A DNA stretch of 64,000 nt from CALMEC01 sp031366605 (GCA_031366605.1 JANLOO010000021.1:1-64000); one strand, 5' to 3'; shown: positions 34,803-44,515, counted from the stretch's first letter. Notes: generated by a model not told the origin, from the letters alone. Program-made: numbers and translations.

Positions 34803-35399
34803 ATGAGCGGGATCACTCCGAAACGGCGACCCCGAGGGGGGACGAGCCGGCGTGAGGAGGGCTCGCGCGCGTTTGACCTGCGGACGCTGGAGCTGACGCC
34901 CGGTCAGGCGCGTGAGTTCGCGTTGGCGATCCCCGTCGAGGACATCGTGCTGGCGGGGCAGCGGTACGTCGCCCATCCGGGCGAGCCCGTCGCCCAGGTT
35001 GAGGTCTCCCAGTCATCGTCGGGCTGGCACTTCCGCCTGCGGGTCGCGACCGAACTGGTCGGGCCCTGCTGGCGGTGTCTCAACGACGCCCATGTCCCGT
35101 TGCAGGCCGAAAGCCGTGACTACTCCGCATATGACCGTCCCTACAGCGAGGGCTACGACGAGGACCTGGATTGTGAATACCTGACCGGTGAGGACCTGGA
35201 CGTCATCGCGATGGCGCGTGACGCGCTGGTGGACTTGTTACCCGCACGCATCCTCTGCCGCCAGGACTGCGCCGGCCTCTGCCCGACATGCGGCGCCGAC
35301 CTCAACGCAGGTCCCTGCAGTTGTCCACCGGCGGCCACCGACAGCCGATGGGCGGCACTCCAAGAGATCGCCGAACGTCTCACGGCCGGGGAGGGTTAG
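34803..35399 (+). CDS. YceD/DUF177 family protein
   Basis: A 198-residue DUF177 protein, the family that precedes rpmF in most bacteria and is linked to 23S rRNA metabolism. Visible: WRCLNDAHVP in the middle and the C-terminal cysteine cluster LCRQDCAGLCPTCGADLNAGPCSC, a probable zinc site. The first 20 residues are a basic extension. Its partners downstream are rpmF and plsX, the conserved DUF177-rpmF-plsX order. Confidence 0.85.
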   Translation: MSGITPKRRPRGGTSRREEGSRAFDLRTLELTPGQAREFALAIPVEDIVLAGQRYVAHPGEPVAQVEVSQSSSGWHFRLRVATELVGPCWRCLNDAHVPLQAESRDYSAYDRPYSEGYDEDLDCEYLTGEDLDVIAMARDALVDLLPARILCRQDCAGLCPTCGADLNAGPCSCPPAATDSRWAALQEIAERLTAGEG

Positions 35400-35486
35400 A
35401 CTCCCGGAGGGTCGCGAGGTGGCGCCGCCCGCGCGGAATCGCTACCCTTCCGCGGCCGACACCTCCGACGAAGGACCCGAGACACC

Positions 35487-35666
35487 GTGGCTGTTCCGAA
35501 GCGAAAGACCTCCCGTCAGCGGCGCGACACGCGCAGGGCGACGCACTCCATCGAGGCTGCGCGTCTCGGCAGTTGCCCGCGGTGCACGAGCCCGATCCGT
35601 CCCCACCACGTGTGCGTGGTGTGCGGGTACTACCGCGGCCGACAGGTCGTCGACGTCGGGGAATAG
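35487..35666 (+). CDS. rpmF: 50S ribosomal protein L32
   Basis: A 59-residue L32: MAVPKRKTSRQRRDTRRATH at the start is diagnostic, followed by a zinc ribbon CPRC...CVVCGYYRGRQV. The start is GTG 35487 with AAGGA upstream. It lies between DUF177 and plsX as in most bacteria. Confidence 0.92.
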   Translation: MAVPKRKTSRQRRDTRRATHSIEAARLGSCPRCTSPIRPHHVCVVCGYYRGRQVVDVGE

Positions 35667-35690
35667 TCGGTGCCGCCTCCGGGCGGGTCG

Positions 35691-36689
35691 ATGAACGCAC
35701 CCGTCACGATCGCGCTGGACGCGATGGGCGGGGATCGAGCACCCACGGAGCCCGTTCGCGGCGCGATCGCTGCTGCGCGTGCCGGCGTACGCGTTCTGCT
35801 GGTCGGCGACCAGGCGACCCTGACCGCCGAACTCGCTGCGCAGGGCGGTGCCCCTGAGGGAATCCAAGTCGTGCACGCGTCGGACATCGTCGGCTCTCAT
35901 GAGGATGGCGCCAAGGCCGTTCGCGCCAAACCCGAGTCGTCGCTCGTCGTCGCGTGCAAGCTCGTCGCGGATGGGACCGCGCAGGGTGTGATGTCACCGG
36001 GCAACACGGGAGCCACCCTCGCCGCGGCGACGTTGTACATCCGCCGTCTGCCCGGTGTCATCAGGCCCGGTATCGCGGCTGTGCTGCCAAGCGCCCGCGG
36101 GCCTGTCGTCCTGCTCGACGCGGGCGCCAACCACGAAAGTCGCACGGAGTACTTGCAGCAGTTCGCCGTGATGGGCCGCCTGCTGTCGCGTGACGTGCTG
36201 CAGATCCCGGAGCCACGCGTCGGTTTGCTCTCGATCGGCGAGGAGTCGGGCAAAGGCAGCGAGCTGGTTCAGCAGACATATGCGGCCCTCGAGGGCACCG
36301 AGGGGTTTGTCGGCAACGTCGAAGGTCGTGACATCCCTCAAGGGTCGGTCGACGTCGTGGTGACCGACGGGTTTACCGGCAACGTCGCGCTCAAGCTCTA
36401 CGAGGGTGCCGGGGCGGTCATGTTCAACGAGATCAAGCTGACGCTCAACACCTCCCTGCGCGGCAAGTTGGGCGGCCTACTCGCACGTCCGGCGATTCGG
36501 CGGCTTCGCGCCAAGTTCGATGTGGACGAGTACGGCGGCGCCTACCTGGTCGGGGTCCGCGGCCTGGTCGTGATCGGCCACGGCAACGCGAGCGGCTACG
36601 CCATCGCAAACGCGCTCCACCTGTGTGCGCGGGGTGTCCACGCCCAACTGGTCCAACGCATCGAAGCGGGACTCGCCCCACCCGCGTAG
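35691..36689 (+). CDS. plsX: Phosphate acyltransferase PlsX
   Basis: Converts acyl-ACP to acyl-phosphate for phospholipid synthesis (332 residues). Motifs: IALDAMGGDRAP (about 7-18), SPGNTGATLAAAT, LLDAGANHES and VTDGFTGNVALKL. ATG 35691 is chosen over GTG 35670 since homologues start just before the AMGGD strand. It pairs functionally with acpP downstream and plsC at 12.3 kb. Confidence 0.93.
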   Translation: MNAPVTIALDAMGGDRAPTEPVRGAIAAARAGVRVLLVGDQATLTAELAAQGGAPEGIQVVHASDIVGSHEDGAKAVRAKPESSLVVACKLVADGTAQGVMSPGNTGATLAAATLYIRRLPGVIRPGIAAVLPSARGPVVLLDAGANHESRTEYLQQFAVMGRLLSRDVLQIPEPRVGLLSIGEESGKGSELVQQTYAALEGTEGFVGNVEGRDIPQGSVDVVVTDGFTGNVALKLYEGAGAVMFNEIKLTLNTSLRGKLGGLLARPAIRRLRAKFDVDEYGGAYLVGVRGLVVIGHGNASGYAIANALHLCARGVHAQLVQRIEAGLAPPA

Positions 36690-36779
36690 CCCGTGTTGGA
36701 GGCGGCGTGTGGATACCTCGTCCGCAAGCGTTGGTAACGTCCCCACGCATCAGGCAACGCAAGCTGCGAAGGGATACGA

Positions 36780-37025
36780 GTGGACCGCGAGACAGCGTTC
36801 GAACAGGTCAAGGGAATCATCGTCGACCAGCTCGGCGTGAGCCCCGACGAGGTGCGCGATGAAGCGTCGTTCCAGGAGGACCTCAACGCCGATTCGCTCG
36901 ACCTGGTCGAGCTCATCATGAGCATGGAGGACAAGTTCGGCGTCAAGATCCCTGACGAGGACGCAGAAAAGATCCTGACCGTCAGCGACGCCGTTGACTA
37001 CGTCGTCGCGTCCGCCGGGGGCTGA
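36780..37025 (+). CDS. acpP: Acyl carrier protein
   Basis: An 81-residue acidic carrier of fatty acyl chains. The 4'-phosphopantetheine attachment serine is in LNADSLDLVELIMSMED (Ser about 39). The start is GTG 36780 after GAAGGGA; TAACGT about 50 nt upstream is a likely -10 box. It lies between plsX and rnc. Confidence 0.95.
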   Translation: MDRETAFEQVKGIIVDQLGVSPDEVRDEASFQEDLNADSLDLVELIMSMEDKFGVKIPDEDAEKILTVSDAVDYVVASAGG

Positions 37026-37112
37026 CACACGTCATCGACACCGACCAAATCGCCCCTTGGTCTTTCGCAACTGGCACTCCTGCTGTCGCCCGAGCGGCGC
37101 ACGGAGACGCTC

Positions 37113-37730
37113 ATGCATCGTTCGTGGGCGCCGTCGCGCGCCGTCTCGTATGAGCGGCTGGAGTTCCTCGGCGACGTCGTGCTCGAGCTCGTCGTGACGT
37201 CCGAGCTGCTGACCCGTCACCCGGAGGCGTCCGAAGGAGACCTGGCGTGGATGCGCCAGCAGATCGTCGCGCGCGAAGCGTGTGCGTCGGTGGCGCGCGA
37301 CCTGGGCCTTGTGGAGCAGTTCATCACCGGGTCGCCCAACCGCCAGCGCACGACGGCGCGTGACATGGCCGGGCAGGTCAGCGTGCAGGCGGCGCTCATC
37401 GAAGCGTTGATCGGGGCGTGCTGGACGGACCTGGGCCAGGAGTGCACGACACCGGCGGTGCTCGATGCCTTCGAGACGGTCATCGGCGCGGCGACGTTGG
37501 GTCAACGTGACGCCAAGACCGCGCTGCAGGAGCTGGCCGCGAGCGACAAGCTCGAGGTCCGCTATGAGCTTGTGGGGCGCGACGGCCCTCCGCACGCACG
37601 TATTTTCACGACTCGCGTGTTGGTCGGGGGAAACGAAGCGGGGAAGGGCGCAGGCAGCTCCAAGCAGGCATCCGAGCAGGCCGCCGCAACCGAGGCCATC
37701 GCGGGACTCACCGGGACGACATCATGCTGA
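37113..37730 (+). CDS. rnc: Ribonuclease III
   Basis: Double-strand-specific RNase for rRNA and mRNA processing. The signature ERLEFLGDVVLELVVTSEL (about 14-32) carries the catalytic Glu and Asp, and ALIEALIGACWTD holds the second acidic pair. A C-terminal dsRNA-binding domain starts near DAKTALQELA. ATG 37113 (GGAG 6 nt upstream) yields 205 residues and removes the first helix usual in the family. The frame stays open back to the acpP stop and reads LSQLALLLSPERRTETL before the ATG, but without ATG, GTG or TTG; a CTG start is possible. Confidence 0.9.
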   Translation: MHRSWAPSRAVSYERLEFLGDVVLELVVTSELLTRHPEASEGDLAWMRQQIVAREACASVARDLGLVEQFITGSPNRQRTTARDMAGQVSVQAALIEALIGACWTDLGQECTTPAVLDAFETVIGAATLGQRDAKTALQELAASDKLEVRYELVGRDGPPHARIFTTRVLVGGNEAGKGAGSSKQASEQAAATEAIAGLTGTTSC

Positions 37731-40700
37731 GACGGGTCAAGATCCGCGGTTTCAAGTCGTTTGCCGGGGATGTGACCCTGGAATTGGGGCCCGGGCTCAA
37801 CGTCATCGTCGGTCCGAACGGGTCCGGCAAGAGCAACTTTGCCGAGGCCATCGTGTGGGCACTCGGTGAGCAGCGGGCAGGCAAGCTCCGCGCACCGGGT
37901 ATGGGCGACATCCTGTATCAGGGTGGCGCAACCCGTCCGCCCGCCGGCCTGGCCGAGGTCGCGTTGCAGTTCGATGGTGAGCAGGACGGACCCGCCGAGG
38001 TCGAGGTGGGGCGTCGCCTGACCCGCGCCGGTGACTCCGACTACCGTGTCAACGGTGGCTCGTGCCGCCTGCTCGACCTGCAAGAAGCCTTGTCGGCGCG
38101 GGGGCTTGGAGGCGACTCGTTGGCCGTCATCCGGCAGGGGCAGGTCGAGGCCCTCGCGACGAGCAAGCCCGGAGAGCGTCGCGCCATGTTGGACGAGGCC
38201 GCCGGCGTGGGAGTCGCAAAGCGCCGACGGCGTCGCGCCGAGCAAAAGTTGACGCGGGTCGCCGAGAAGCTCGACCGCGCGCGTGATCTTGCGACCGAAC
38301 TCTCGTCGCGTGCCCGGTCGCTCGAGCGCCAGGCACGGGCGGCCGAACGCGCCGCCGCCCTCGAGACCGAGATCGCAGAGCTGCGCGACACGGAACGTGC
38401 GGCACGCGCCGTCGCGGCCGCCGTCGCGCTGCAGAGCGCCGGTGCCACACACGTCGTCCAAGTCGACGCGGATCGTGAGGTCCGCGAGATGCTCGACGCT
38501 GCGCGTTCGCTGCGTGTGGTCGAAACCGACGCGCGCGCACAGGCCGTCGTGGTGTTGGAGCAGGCAGAGGTGCTGGCTGCGACATTGGGCGGTGCAGCCG
38601 ATCGGGTTGGCGGTCGGGCAGAGCTGGCGCACGAGCGCCTGGTCGAGCTCGAAGCTCGTCAGGAACGGTTGGGAAAGGCCCGCGCAGATGCCGCGCGGCG
38701 TCTGGTCGAATTGCAGGAGCAGGACGACGCGCTGGTTGGCCGGCTCGCCCAGGCCGCCGCGCTGCTGACCGCGGCCCAGACTGCGGCACATGCGGCTGAG
38801 GAAGCCGAGATCGCGTTGCGGGGGGTCGAACTCGAGGCCACGGAGGCAGTGCGACGCATGGGTGCCGAGATCGCAACGTGTGATGGCGCGGTCACGGACG
38901 GCGAACGTCGTCTGACCGTCGCCCGCGAGGCGATCGCACGCGCGCAGACCGCCCTTGGCCAGATGGCGTTGGACATGCCCGAGTCCCTGCCGCGTGCGGA
39001 GCGGCGGGACGAGATCGCGACACAACGGGTCGAACGCGATCGTGCGCGTCTGGCCAGCGTCACCGCGACGTTTGAAGACCGCACCGCCGAGCTCCGCGGC
39101 GCTGAGCAGCGCCATCGCGACGCCGCCGCCGAGGCGCGACGCCTGGCACCCGAGGAAGGCGATGCACCGCGAGGTGCCCTGGGCGACGGCCTTGAGGTCG
39201 AGGCCGGTCTCGAGCGGGCGGTTGCGGGTGCGCTGGGTGCGTTTGCGGACGCGGCGGTCGCCCCTGGGGTTCCCGACGCACGAGTGCTGATCGATGATGG
39301 CGCGACGGCGGTGGTCATCCCCGCGTCAGCACGCACGCAGGGAACGGGTCCCGCCGGTGCGCGGCCGTTGTCGCAAGTGATCGTGGCGTGTCCGGCAGCC
39401 AGCCGTACCCACGTCGAGCGCCTGCTGGCGGATGTGTGGCTTGTCGATGACTTGGACGCGATTCGTCCCACTGACATCGGCGTGTTCGTCAACCGCGACG
39501 GCGTCGTGCTGCGCCCTGTCGACGGCACCGTCACAACGAGTGGCGGCGCCTGGGCGCGCAACGCGCTGTATCGCCGTGCACTCGACGTCGCGGAAGCGGC
39601 CCAAACGGAGGTCGCGGGGTTTGTTCAGGCGGTCGCCGTCGCAGCTGATGAGCGCGACCGGGTCCGTCTTCGTGCCACGGCGACGGAGCGCTCCGCGGCC
39701 AGAATTGCCGAGCGTCTTGGGGCCGAGCGCGCCCAGGCCGCGGCCAGGGCCGAGCGGCTCGAACGGCTGCGTGCCGATGCCGAGGCAGCCCACCATCAGG
39801 CGACCGAGGCGCAGCGGGCAACCGACGAAGCCCGTGCCCGCAGTCAGGAACTTGCGCAGGTCTTGAGCGGCGCGCAGCAGCAGGTCGAGCAGGCCCGCCA
39901 GGCTGCGCAGATCGGGGCGACCGAGCTGGAGCGCCTGCGAGGCGAGCTTCGTGAGGCGCGGACCGGCGCAGCGGTTGTCGATGCGCAAGCCGCCGAGATT
40001 CAGGCGCAAGCGGCGGCGGCTCGCGCCCTCGTGGGTGCTGCTGACACGCTGCCGGCCGATCTCGCGCTGGTTGCCCGTGGCGCGTCGGCCCTTCAGGCGG
40101 CCACCGAGCAGCTGGCCCCACGTGTTGCAACCGCCAGGGCCGAGGTCAGCGCGTCGCGAGGTGCGTTCACGACGGCCGAGGAGCGGCTGTCAGAGGCACT
40201 GCGCACCGTCGAGGCCGCTGAGGCCGCGGCGACCGACGTCCGCGAGCGACTGCACGCGGCCGAAGTCGAGCTGCGCCTCGCCGAGGAACGGGCGACTGAG
40301 GCAGGGCCCGTCCCCGAAGTCGTTCCCGACGAGCCGCTCGACCCTGATGAGGTTGCGGCACACCTGGCCGACCTGGAACGCCGCCGCCTTGGCATCGGCG
40401 CGGTCAACGAACTCGCGGCGACAGAACGCATCGAACTCGCCGAGCGCGAGGCCCATATCGACGAGCAGGTCAAGGATCTGCACGAGAGCGGCGAGGCCCT
40501 GCGCGGGCACCTGGGTGAGCTGGACGCCGCGGTGGGCGAGGGCTTTGAGGCGATCTTCCAGGCGGTGTCCGAACGCTTTTCCGAGGTCGTCGGTCTGCTG
40601 TTCCCCGGAGGCACCGGCAGGCTGCGGCTCGTCGAGCCCGATGAGGAGGGCGGCGACGAGGGCGTCGAGGTCGAGGTCGTGCCCGCAGGCAAGCGCCCGC

Positions 40701-41050
40701 GGGCGTTGTCGCTCTTGTCCGGCGGCGAGCGGTCGCTGATCGCCATGGCCTTCTGCCTGGCGCTCGCGCTCGCCCGCCCGGCGCCGTTCTACCTGCTGGA
40801 CGAGGTCGAGGCCGCGCTCGACGACGCCAACCTCAGGCGCTTCCTCGGCGTCGTCCGTCGTTTGTCAGGGGAGACGCAGTTCATCGTCATCACCCACCAG
40901 CAGCCGACGGTCGAGATCGCCGACACGTTGTTCGGCGTGACGATGGGCCAAGACGGTGCGAGCCAGGTGCTCTCGCGTCAGCTGTCGCGCTCGGTCGAGG
41001 GCCCGGCGCGGCCGTACGTCCGCAGGCAGCTTCGTCTCGTGAACTCATAG
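37724..41050 (+). CDS. smc: Chromosome segregation SMC ATPase
   Basis: Condensin subunit (1108 residues). Walker A GPNGSGKSNF (about 30-39); long coiled coils with Ala/Arg/Glu repeats (about 165-480 and 640-900); a central hinge region around LGDGLEVEAGLERAVAGAL (about 486-504); signature LSGGERSLIAMAFCLALA and Walker B YLLDEVEAALDDAN near the C-terminus. Somewhat shorter than the usual 1150-1200 residues, mainly in the coiled coils. ATG 37724 overlaps the rnc end by 7 nt. ScpA/ScpB partners are not in the window. Confidence 0.95.
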   Translation: MLRRVKIRGFKSFAGDVTLELGPGLNVIVGPNGSGKSNFAEAIVWALGEQRAGKLRAPGMGDILYQGGATRPPAGLAEVALQFDGEQDGPAEVEVGRRLTRAGDSDYRVNGGSCRLLDLQEALSARGLGGDSLAVIRQGQVEALATSKPGERRAMLDEAAGVGVAKRRRRRAEQKLTRVAEKLDRARDLATELSSRARSLERQARAAERAAALETEIAELRDTERAARAVAAAVALQSAGATHVVQVDADREVREMLDAARSLRVVETDARAQAVVVLEQAEVLAATLGGAADRVGGRAELAHERLVELEARQERLGKARADAARRLVELQEQDDALVGRLAQAAALLTAAQTAAHAAEEAEIALRGVELEATEAVRRMGAEIATCDGAVTDGERRLTVAREAIARAQTALGQMALDMPESLPRAERRDEIATQRVERDRARLASVTATFEDRTAELRGAEQRHRDAAAEARRLAPEEGDAPRGALGDGLEVEAGLERAVAGALGAFADAAVAPGVPDARVLIDDGATAVVIPASARTQGTGPAGARPLSQVIVACPAASRTHVERLLADVWLVDDLDAIRPTDIGVFVNRDGVVLRPVDGTVTTSGGAWARNALYRRALDVAEAAQTEVAGFVQAVAVAADERDRVRLRATATERSAARIAERLGAERAQAAARAERLERLRADAEAAHHQATEAQRATDEARARSQELAQVLSGAQQQVEQARQAAQIGATELERLRGELREARTGAAVVDAQAAEIQAQAAAARALVGAADTLPADLALVARGASALQAATEQLAPRVATARAEVSASRGAFTTAEERLSEALRTVEAAEAAATDVRERLHAAEVELRLAEERATEAGPVPEVVPDEPLDPDEVAAHLADLERRRLGIGAVNELAATERIELAEREAHIDEQVKDLHESGEALRGHLGELDAAVGEGFEAIFQAVSERFSEVVGLLFPGGTGRLRLVEPDEEGGDEGVEVEVVPAGKRPRALSLLSGGERSLIAMAFCLALALARPAPFYLLDEVEAALDDANLRRFLGVVRRLSGETQFIVITHQQPTVEIADTLFGVTMGQDGASQVLSRQLSRSVEGPARPYVRRQLRLVNS

Positions 41051-41060
41051 ACTCGTAGCC

Positions 41061-42068
41061 ATGGACCCGGAACTTGTTCCCTGGGCGGAGCTGTTTGAGC
41101 TGCCCGTCGAGGGTGCTGCGCCCGAGGACGTCGAGGCGCCCAAGCGCCGTGGCTTGTTCGGCCGCCTGCGCGATTCGCTGGGTGGCGGAACCCAGCAGGC
41201 GATCTCACCGCAACTCGCTGCGATCTACGCCCCGAAGCTCGTCACCGAGGACACCTGGGACGATCTCGAAGAAGCTCTGATCCTGGCCGACTGCGGGATG
41301 GAGGCGACGGATCAACTCGTGAGCCACCTGCGCCAGGAGGCCCGTGAGGGGCGCGTGACGAGCGGCGCGACGTTGGCCCAAGGCCTGTGGCGGGAGGTCG
41401 CGCGGCTGATGGCGCCCGAACCCGCGCGCATCCCGCTGGACGGTGAGCCGACCGTGATCCTCGTGATCGGGGTCAACGGCAGCGGCAAGACGACGACGAT
41501 CGGCAAGCTCGCCCACCGCTTGGGCCAACTCGACCAGAAGGTCGTGATCGGCGCGGGCGACACGTTCCGTGCCGCGGCCGGGGAGCAACTCCAGATCTGG
41601 GCGGAACGCTCTGGCGCGCAGCTGATCCGCCAGGCCCCGGGCGCCGACCCGGGGGCGGTGACCTACGACGCGATCGCGGCCGGACGAGCCCGCGGCGCGG
41701 ACGTCGTGATCATCGACACGGCCGGTCGCCTGCAGACGCAGAAGAATCTGATGGAGGAGCTGCGCAAGGTCGCGTCGGTGGCGGGCAAGCTCGACCCCGA
41801 AGCCCCGCACGAGACCCTGCTCGTGCTCGACGCGACGACCGGCCAGAACGGCATCAGCCAGGCGATGCTCTTCAACGACGTCGCCAAGCTGACTGGGGTC
41901 GTGCTGACGAAGCTCGACGGCATCGCCAAAGGCGGGATCGTCCTCTCCATCCAGAACCAACTCGGCGTCCCGGTCAAACTCGTCGGAGTGGGGGAGGCGT
42001 TGGAGGACCTTCAACCGTTCGACGCCGAGGGCTTCGCCCGCGCGATCTTTGCCCCGTCAGGGGTGTGA
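41061..42068 (+). CDS. ftsY: Signal recognition particle receptor FtsY
   Basis: SRP receptor GTPase (335 residues) that delivers ribosome-nascent-chain complexes to the translocon. An N-domain (about 40-120) precedes the G-domain with GVNGSGKTTTIGKLA (about 136-150), DTFRAAAGEQL, DTAGRLQTQKNLMEEL and TKLDGIAKGG. The acidic A-domain is short. Starts 10 nt after smc, an arrangement common in Gram-positive bacteria. Confidence 0.95.
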   Translation: MDPELVPWAELFELPVEGAAPEDVEAPKRRGLFGRLRDSLGGGTQQAISPQLAAIYAPKLVTEDTWDDLEEALILADCGMEATDQLVSHLRQEAREGRVTSGATLAQGLWREVARLMAPEPARIPLDGEPTVILVIGVNGSGKTTTIGKLAHRLGQLDQKVVIGAGDTFRAAAGEQLQIWAERSGAQLIRQAPGADPGAVTYDAIAAGRARGADVVIIDTAGRLQTQKNLMEELRKVASVAGKLDPEAPHETLLVLDATTGQNGISQAMLFNDVAKLTGVVLTKLDGIAKGGIVLSIQNQLGVPVKLVGVGEALEDLQPFDAEGFARAIFAPSGV

Positions 42069-42130
42069 GGCAGGTCCGGAAAGACTCGGGCCGGCTGGCG
42101 TGCAAGGCCCAGACGCGGCACTGCCTGCGT

Positions 42131-42136
42131 TAGCCT
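42131..42136 (+). promoter_or_regulatory. TANNNT -10 box, leaderless methyltransferase gene
   Basis: TAGCCT lies 6 nt before GTG 42143 and no Shine-Dalgarno precedes the start. Confidence 0.5.
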
Positions 42137-42142
42137 TTGCGT

Positions 42143-42856
42143 GTGGACCTCGACTATGAGCAGGCGGCGATTGCCTATACCAAGCATCGTGGACCAGATC
42201 CGGCGGTGCTCAGAGCCCTGATCGCGGTGACCAAGCCGGGGTCCTCCGTGCTCGAGGTCGGCTGTGGCACGGCGAACTACCTCAGCGCCGTCGCGCGCGA
42301 GACCGGATGTGCGTGTTGGGGGACCGAGCCGTCCGAGACGATGCGTGCACACACCGTCGGCGGATCGGTCACCGTGCTCAAGGGCGGCGCCGAACGGATC
42401 GCATTCCCCAGAGCGTCGTTCGACCTCGTGTACTCGGTCGACGTGATTCACCACGTCAACGATCGAACCAGGTATTTTCAAGAGGTGGCACGGATCTTGC
42501 GTCCAGGCGGCCGTGTGTGCACGGTCACCGACTCCGAGGACGACATCCGGCGCCGGCGCCCACTTGCGATCTACTTTCCGGACACCGTGGTGGTGGACCT
42601 GGCGCGGTATCCCAGCATGGCCGAGCTCGACATCGCGGTACGCGAGGCGGGGCTCACACGCGACGGCTCGCTGTCGATCCAAGCCCCGCACTCCGTCACA
42701 GACATCGCGCCGTACCGCGACCGCGCCTACTCGTGCCTTCACCTCATCAGCGACGAAGCGCATCGCGAGGGGGTTCGTCGCTTGGAAGAGGACCTCGCGC
42801 TCGGGCCGGTCGAGGGTCTCAGGCCGTACACGCTCTACTGGGCGAGCAAGAGCTGA
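42143..42856 (+). CDS. Class I SAM-dependent methyltransferase
   Basis: A 237-residue Methyltransf_11-type protein. SAM motif SVLEVGCGTANYLSAVA (about 36-52), ERIAFPRASFDLVYSVDVIHHV (about 82-103) and LRPGGRVCTVTDSED are clear. The second half is substrate-specific and not recognisable; AIYFPDTVVVDLARYPS may form a lid. It interrupts the usual ftsY-ffh region as a gene with its own promoter. Start GTG 42143 is preferred over TTG 42137. Confidence 0.78.
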   Translation: MDLDYEQAAIAYTKHRGPDPAVLRALIAVTKPGSSVLEVGCGTANYLSAVARETGCACWGTEPSETMRAHTVGGSVTVLKGGAERIAFPRASFDLVYSVDVIHHVNDRTRYFQEVARILRPGGRVCTVTDSEDDIRRRRPLAIYFPDTVVVDLARYPSMAELDIAVREAGLTRDGSLSIQAPHSVTDIAPYRDRAYSCLHLISDEAHREGVRRLEEDLALGPVEGLRPYTLYWASKS

Positions 42857-42887
42857 GCGTGACAAGAGTGGCGCCGAGTGGGTCCAG

Positions 42888-42893
42888 TACAAT
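42888..42893 (+). promoter_or_regulatory. -10 box of ffh operon
   Basis: TACAAT lies 12 nt before the ffh ATG, leaving a leader of only a few nucleotides and no Shine-Dalgarno. Confidence 0.5.
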
Positions 42894-42905
42894 CCCGGGT
42901 CGCTG

Positions 42906-44222
42906 ATGTTCGAGAACCTTTCCGACAAGCTGCAGGGCGTCTTCTCCGGTCTTCGTGGCCGGGGCAAGTTGACGTCGGCGGACATCGATAAGGCGATGCG
43001 GGCGATTCGTTTGTCGCTGCTGGAGGCCGACGTCAGCCTGCCGGTCGTCAAGCAGCTGACCGATGCGATCAAGGCGCGGGCGACGGGCAGTGAGGTCATG
43101 TCGTCGCTGACGCCGGACCAGCAGGTCATCAAGATCGTCAACGAGGAACTCGCCACCCTGATGGGCGGCACCGCGTCGCGCTTGCCGATGTCGTCCAAAC
43201 CGCCCACGGTCATCCTGATGGCGGGGCTGCAGGGCTCGGGCAAGACGACGTTCTGCGCCAAGCTCGCCAAGCAGATGCGCACTGAGGGGCGCGCGCCGCT
43301 CCTGGTCGCGTGCGATCTGCAGCGCCCTGCCGCGATCGATCAGCTCGAGGTCTTGGGTGGCCAGATCGGCGTGCCGGTCTGGCGTGAGGACTCAAAGGAC
43401 CCGGTCGCGGTCGCGCGCAACGGCCTGCGCGAGGCTCGGCGCACCGCTCGTGACGTGGTCATCGTCGACACGGCCGGTCGGTTGTCGATCGACGAAGAGA
43501 TGATGGCGCAGCTGATCGCGGTCAAAGCCGAGGTCCAGCCGGACGCCGTCGTGCTCGCACTCGACGCGATGACCGGACAGACGGCGGTCGAGGTCGCTCA
43601 AGCGTTCCAGACCGCGGTGCAGTTCGACGGGGTCGTGCTGACCAAACTCGACGGTGACGCGCGCGGCGGGGCTGCGCTGTCGGTTCGGGCGGTCACGGGT
43701 GTGCCGATCCTGTTCGTCGGAACCGGTGAAAAGGTCGACGATCTCGAGGCGTTCCACCCGGACCGCATGGCGCAACGCATTCTCGGCATGGGAGATGTGC
43801 TCAGCCTGATCGAGAAGGCCGAGCAGACGATTGACCCAGAAACCGCTCAAAAGCTGGGCAAACGCATCCGCGGGGGCGATTTCACGCTCGACGACTTCCT
43901 CGATCAAATCCAACAGATACGAAAGATGGGGCCGATAAGCGGTATTCTCGGCATGATCCCTGGGATGCGCCAAGCGGCAAAGCTCAAGGATGCCGAGATC
44001 GACGACAGTCAACTGGATCGCGTCGAGGCAATGATTCGCAGCATGACCCCGGCTGAGCGTCGCAAGCCGGACATCATCAAAGGCAGTCGCCGGAGGCGTA
44101 TTGCGGACGGCAGTGGTATGCGGGTCCAGGACGTCAATCAACTCCTGGCACAGTTCAAACAGATGCAGAAAATGATGCGGAGCTTCGGCAAAGGCAGCCG
44201 TCCTCCGCAACTCGGTTTCTGA
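42906..44222 (+). CDS. ffh: Signal recognition particle protein Ffh (SRP54)
   Basis: GTPase core of the SRP (438 residues). N-domain, then G-domain with GLQGSGKTTFCAKLA (about 104-118), DLQRPAAIDQL, DTAGRLSIDEEMM and TKLDGDARGG; then a methionine-rich M-domain (about 300-430; KMGPISGILGMIPGM, SMTPAERRKPDII, RRRRIADGSG) that binds 4.5S RNA. ATG 42906. It leads ffh-rpsP-KH-rimM-trmD-rplS. Confidence 0.95.
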   Translation: MFENLSDKLQGVFSGLRGRGKLTSADIDKAMRAIRLSLLEADVSLPVVKQLTDAIKARATGSEVMSSLTPDQQVIKIVNEELATLMGGTASRLPMSSKPPTVILMAGLQGSGKTTFCAKLAKQMRTEGRAPLLVACDLQRPAAIDQLEVLGGQIGVPVWREDSKDPVAVARNGLREARRTARDVVIVDTAGRLSIDEEMMAQLIAVKAEVQPDAVVLALDAMTGQTAVEVAQAFQTAVQFDGVVLTKLDGDARGGAALSVRAVTGVPILFVGTGEKVDDLEAFHPDRMAQRILGMGDVLSLIEKAEQTIDPETAQKLGKRIRGGDFTLDDFLDQIQQIRKMGPISGILGMIPGMRQAAKLKDAEIDDSQLDRVEAMIRSMTPAERRKPDIIKGSRRRRIADGSGMRVQDVNQLLAQFKQMQKMMRSFGKGSRPPQLGF

Positions 44223-44239
44223 CAGTCCTGAGGAGGACC

Positions 44240-44515
44240 GTGGTCAAGATTCGCCTCGCCCGTGTGGGCAGCAAAAAGAATGCGATCTATCGCGTCGTCG
44301 TCGCCGACGCCCGCTCTCCGCGGGACGGACGCAACATCGAGACGGTTGGCCGTTACAACCCGCAGCTCCAGCCGTCGCTGGTCGTGCTCGACCTTCCCAA
44401 GGTCAAGGACTGGATCAGCAAGGGCGCGCAACCGTCTTCAGCGGTGGCCAAGCTCATCAAGATCGCCGAGAAGGACGCCGCAGCAGCCGAAGTCGCCGCC
44501 GCAGCAGCTGCCTGA
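44240..44515 (+). CDS. rpsP: 30S ribosomal protein S16
   Basis: A 91-residue S16 (VKIRLARVGSKKNAIYRVVV, then ADARSPRDGRNIETVGRYNP). The tail is Ala-rich, longer than in E. coli. GTG 44240 follows GAGGAGG closely. Its stop is 1 nt before the GTG of the KH gene. Confidence 0.95.
   Translation: MVKIRLARVGSKKNAIYRVVVADARSPRDGRNIETVGRYNPQLQPSLVVLDLPKVKDWISKGAQPSSAVAKLIKIAEKDAAAAEVAAAAAA

Noticed and set aside
37562..39115. 517-codon frame antisense to smc
   Set aside because: Mirror of the smc codon pattern; no recognisable domain, and smc is unambiguous.
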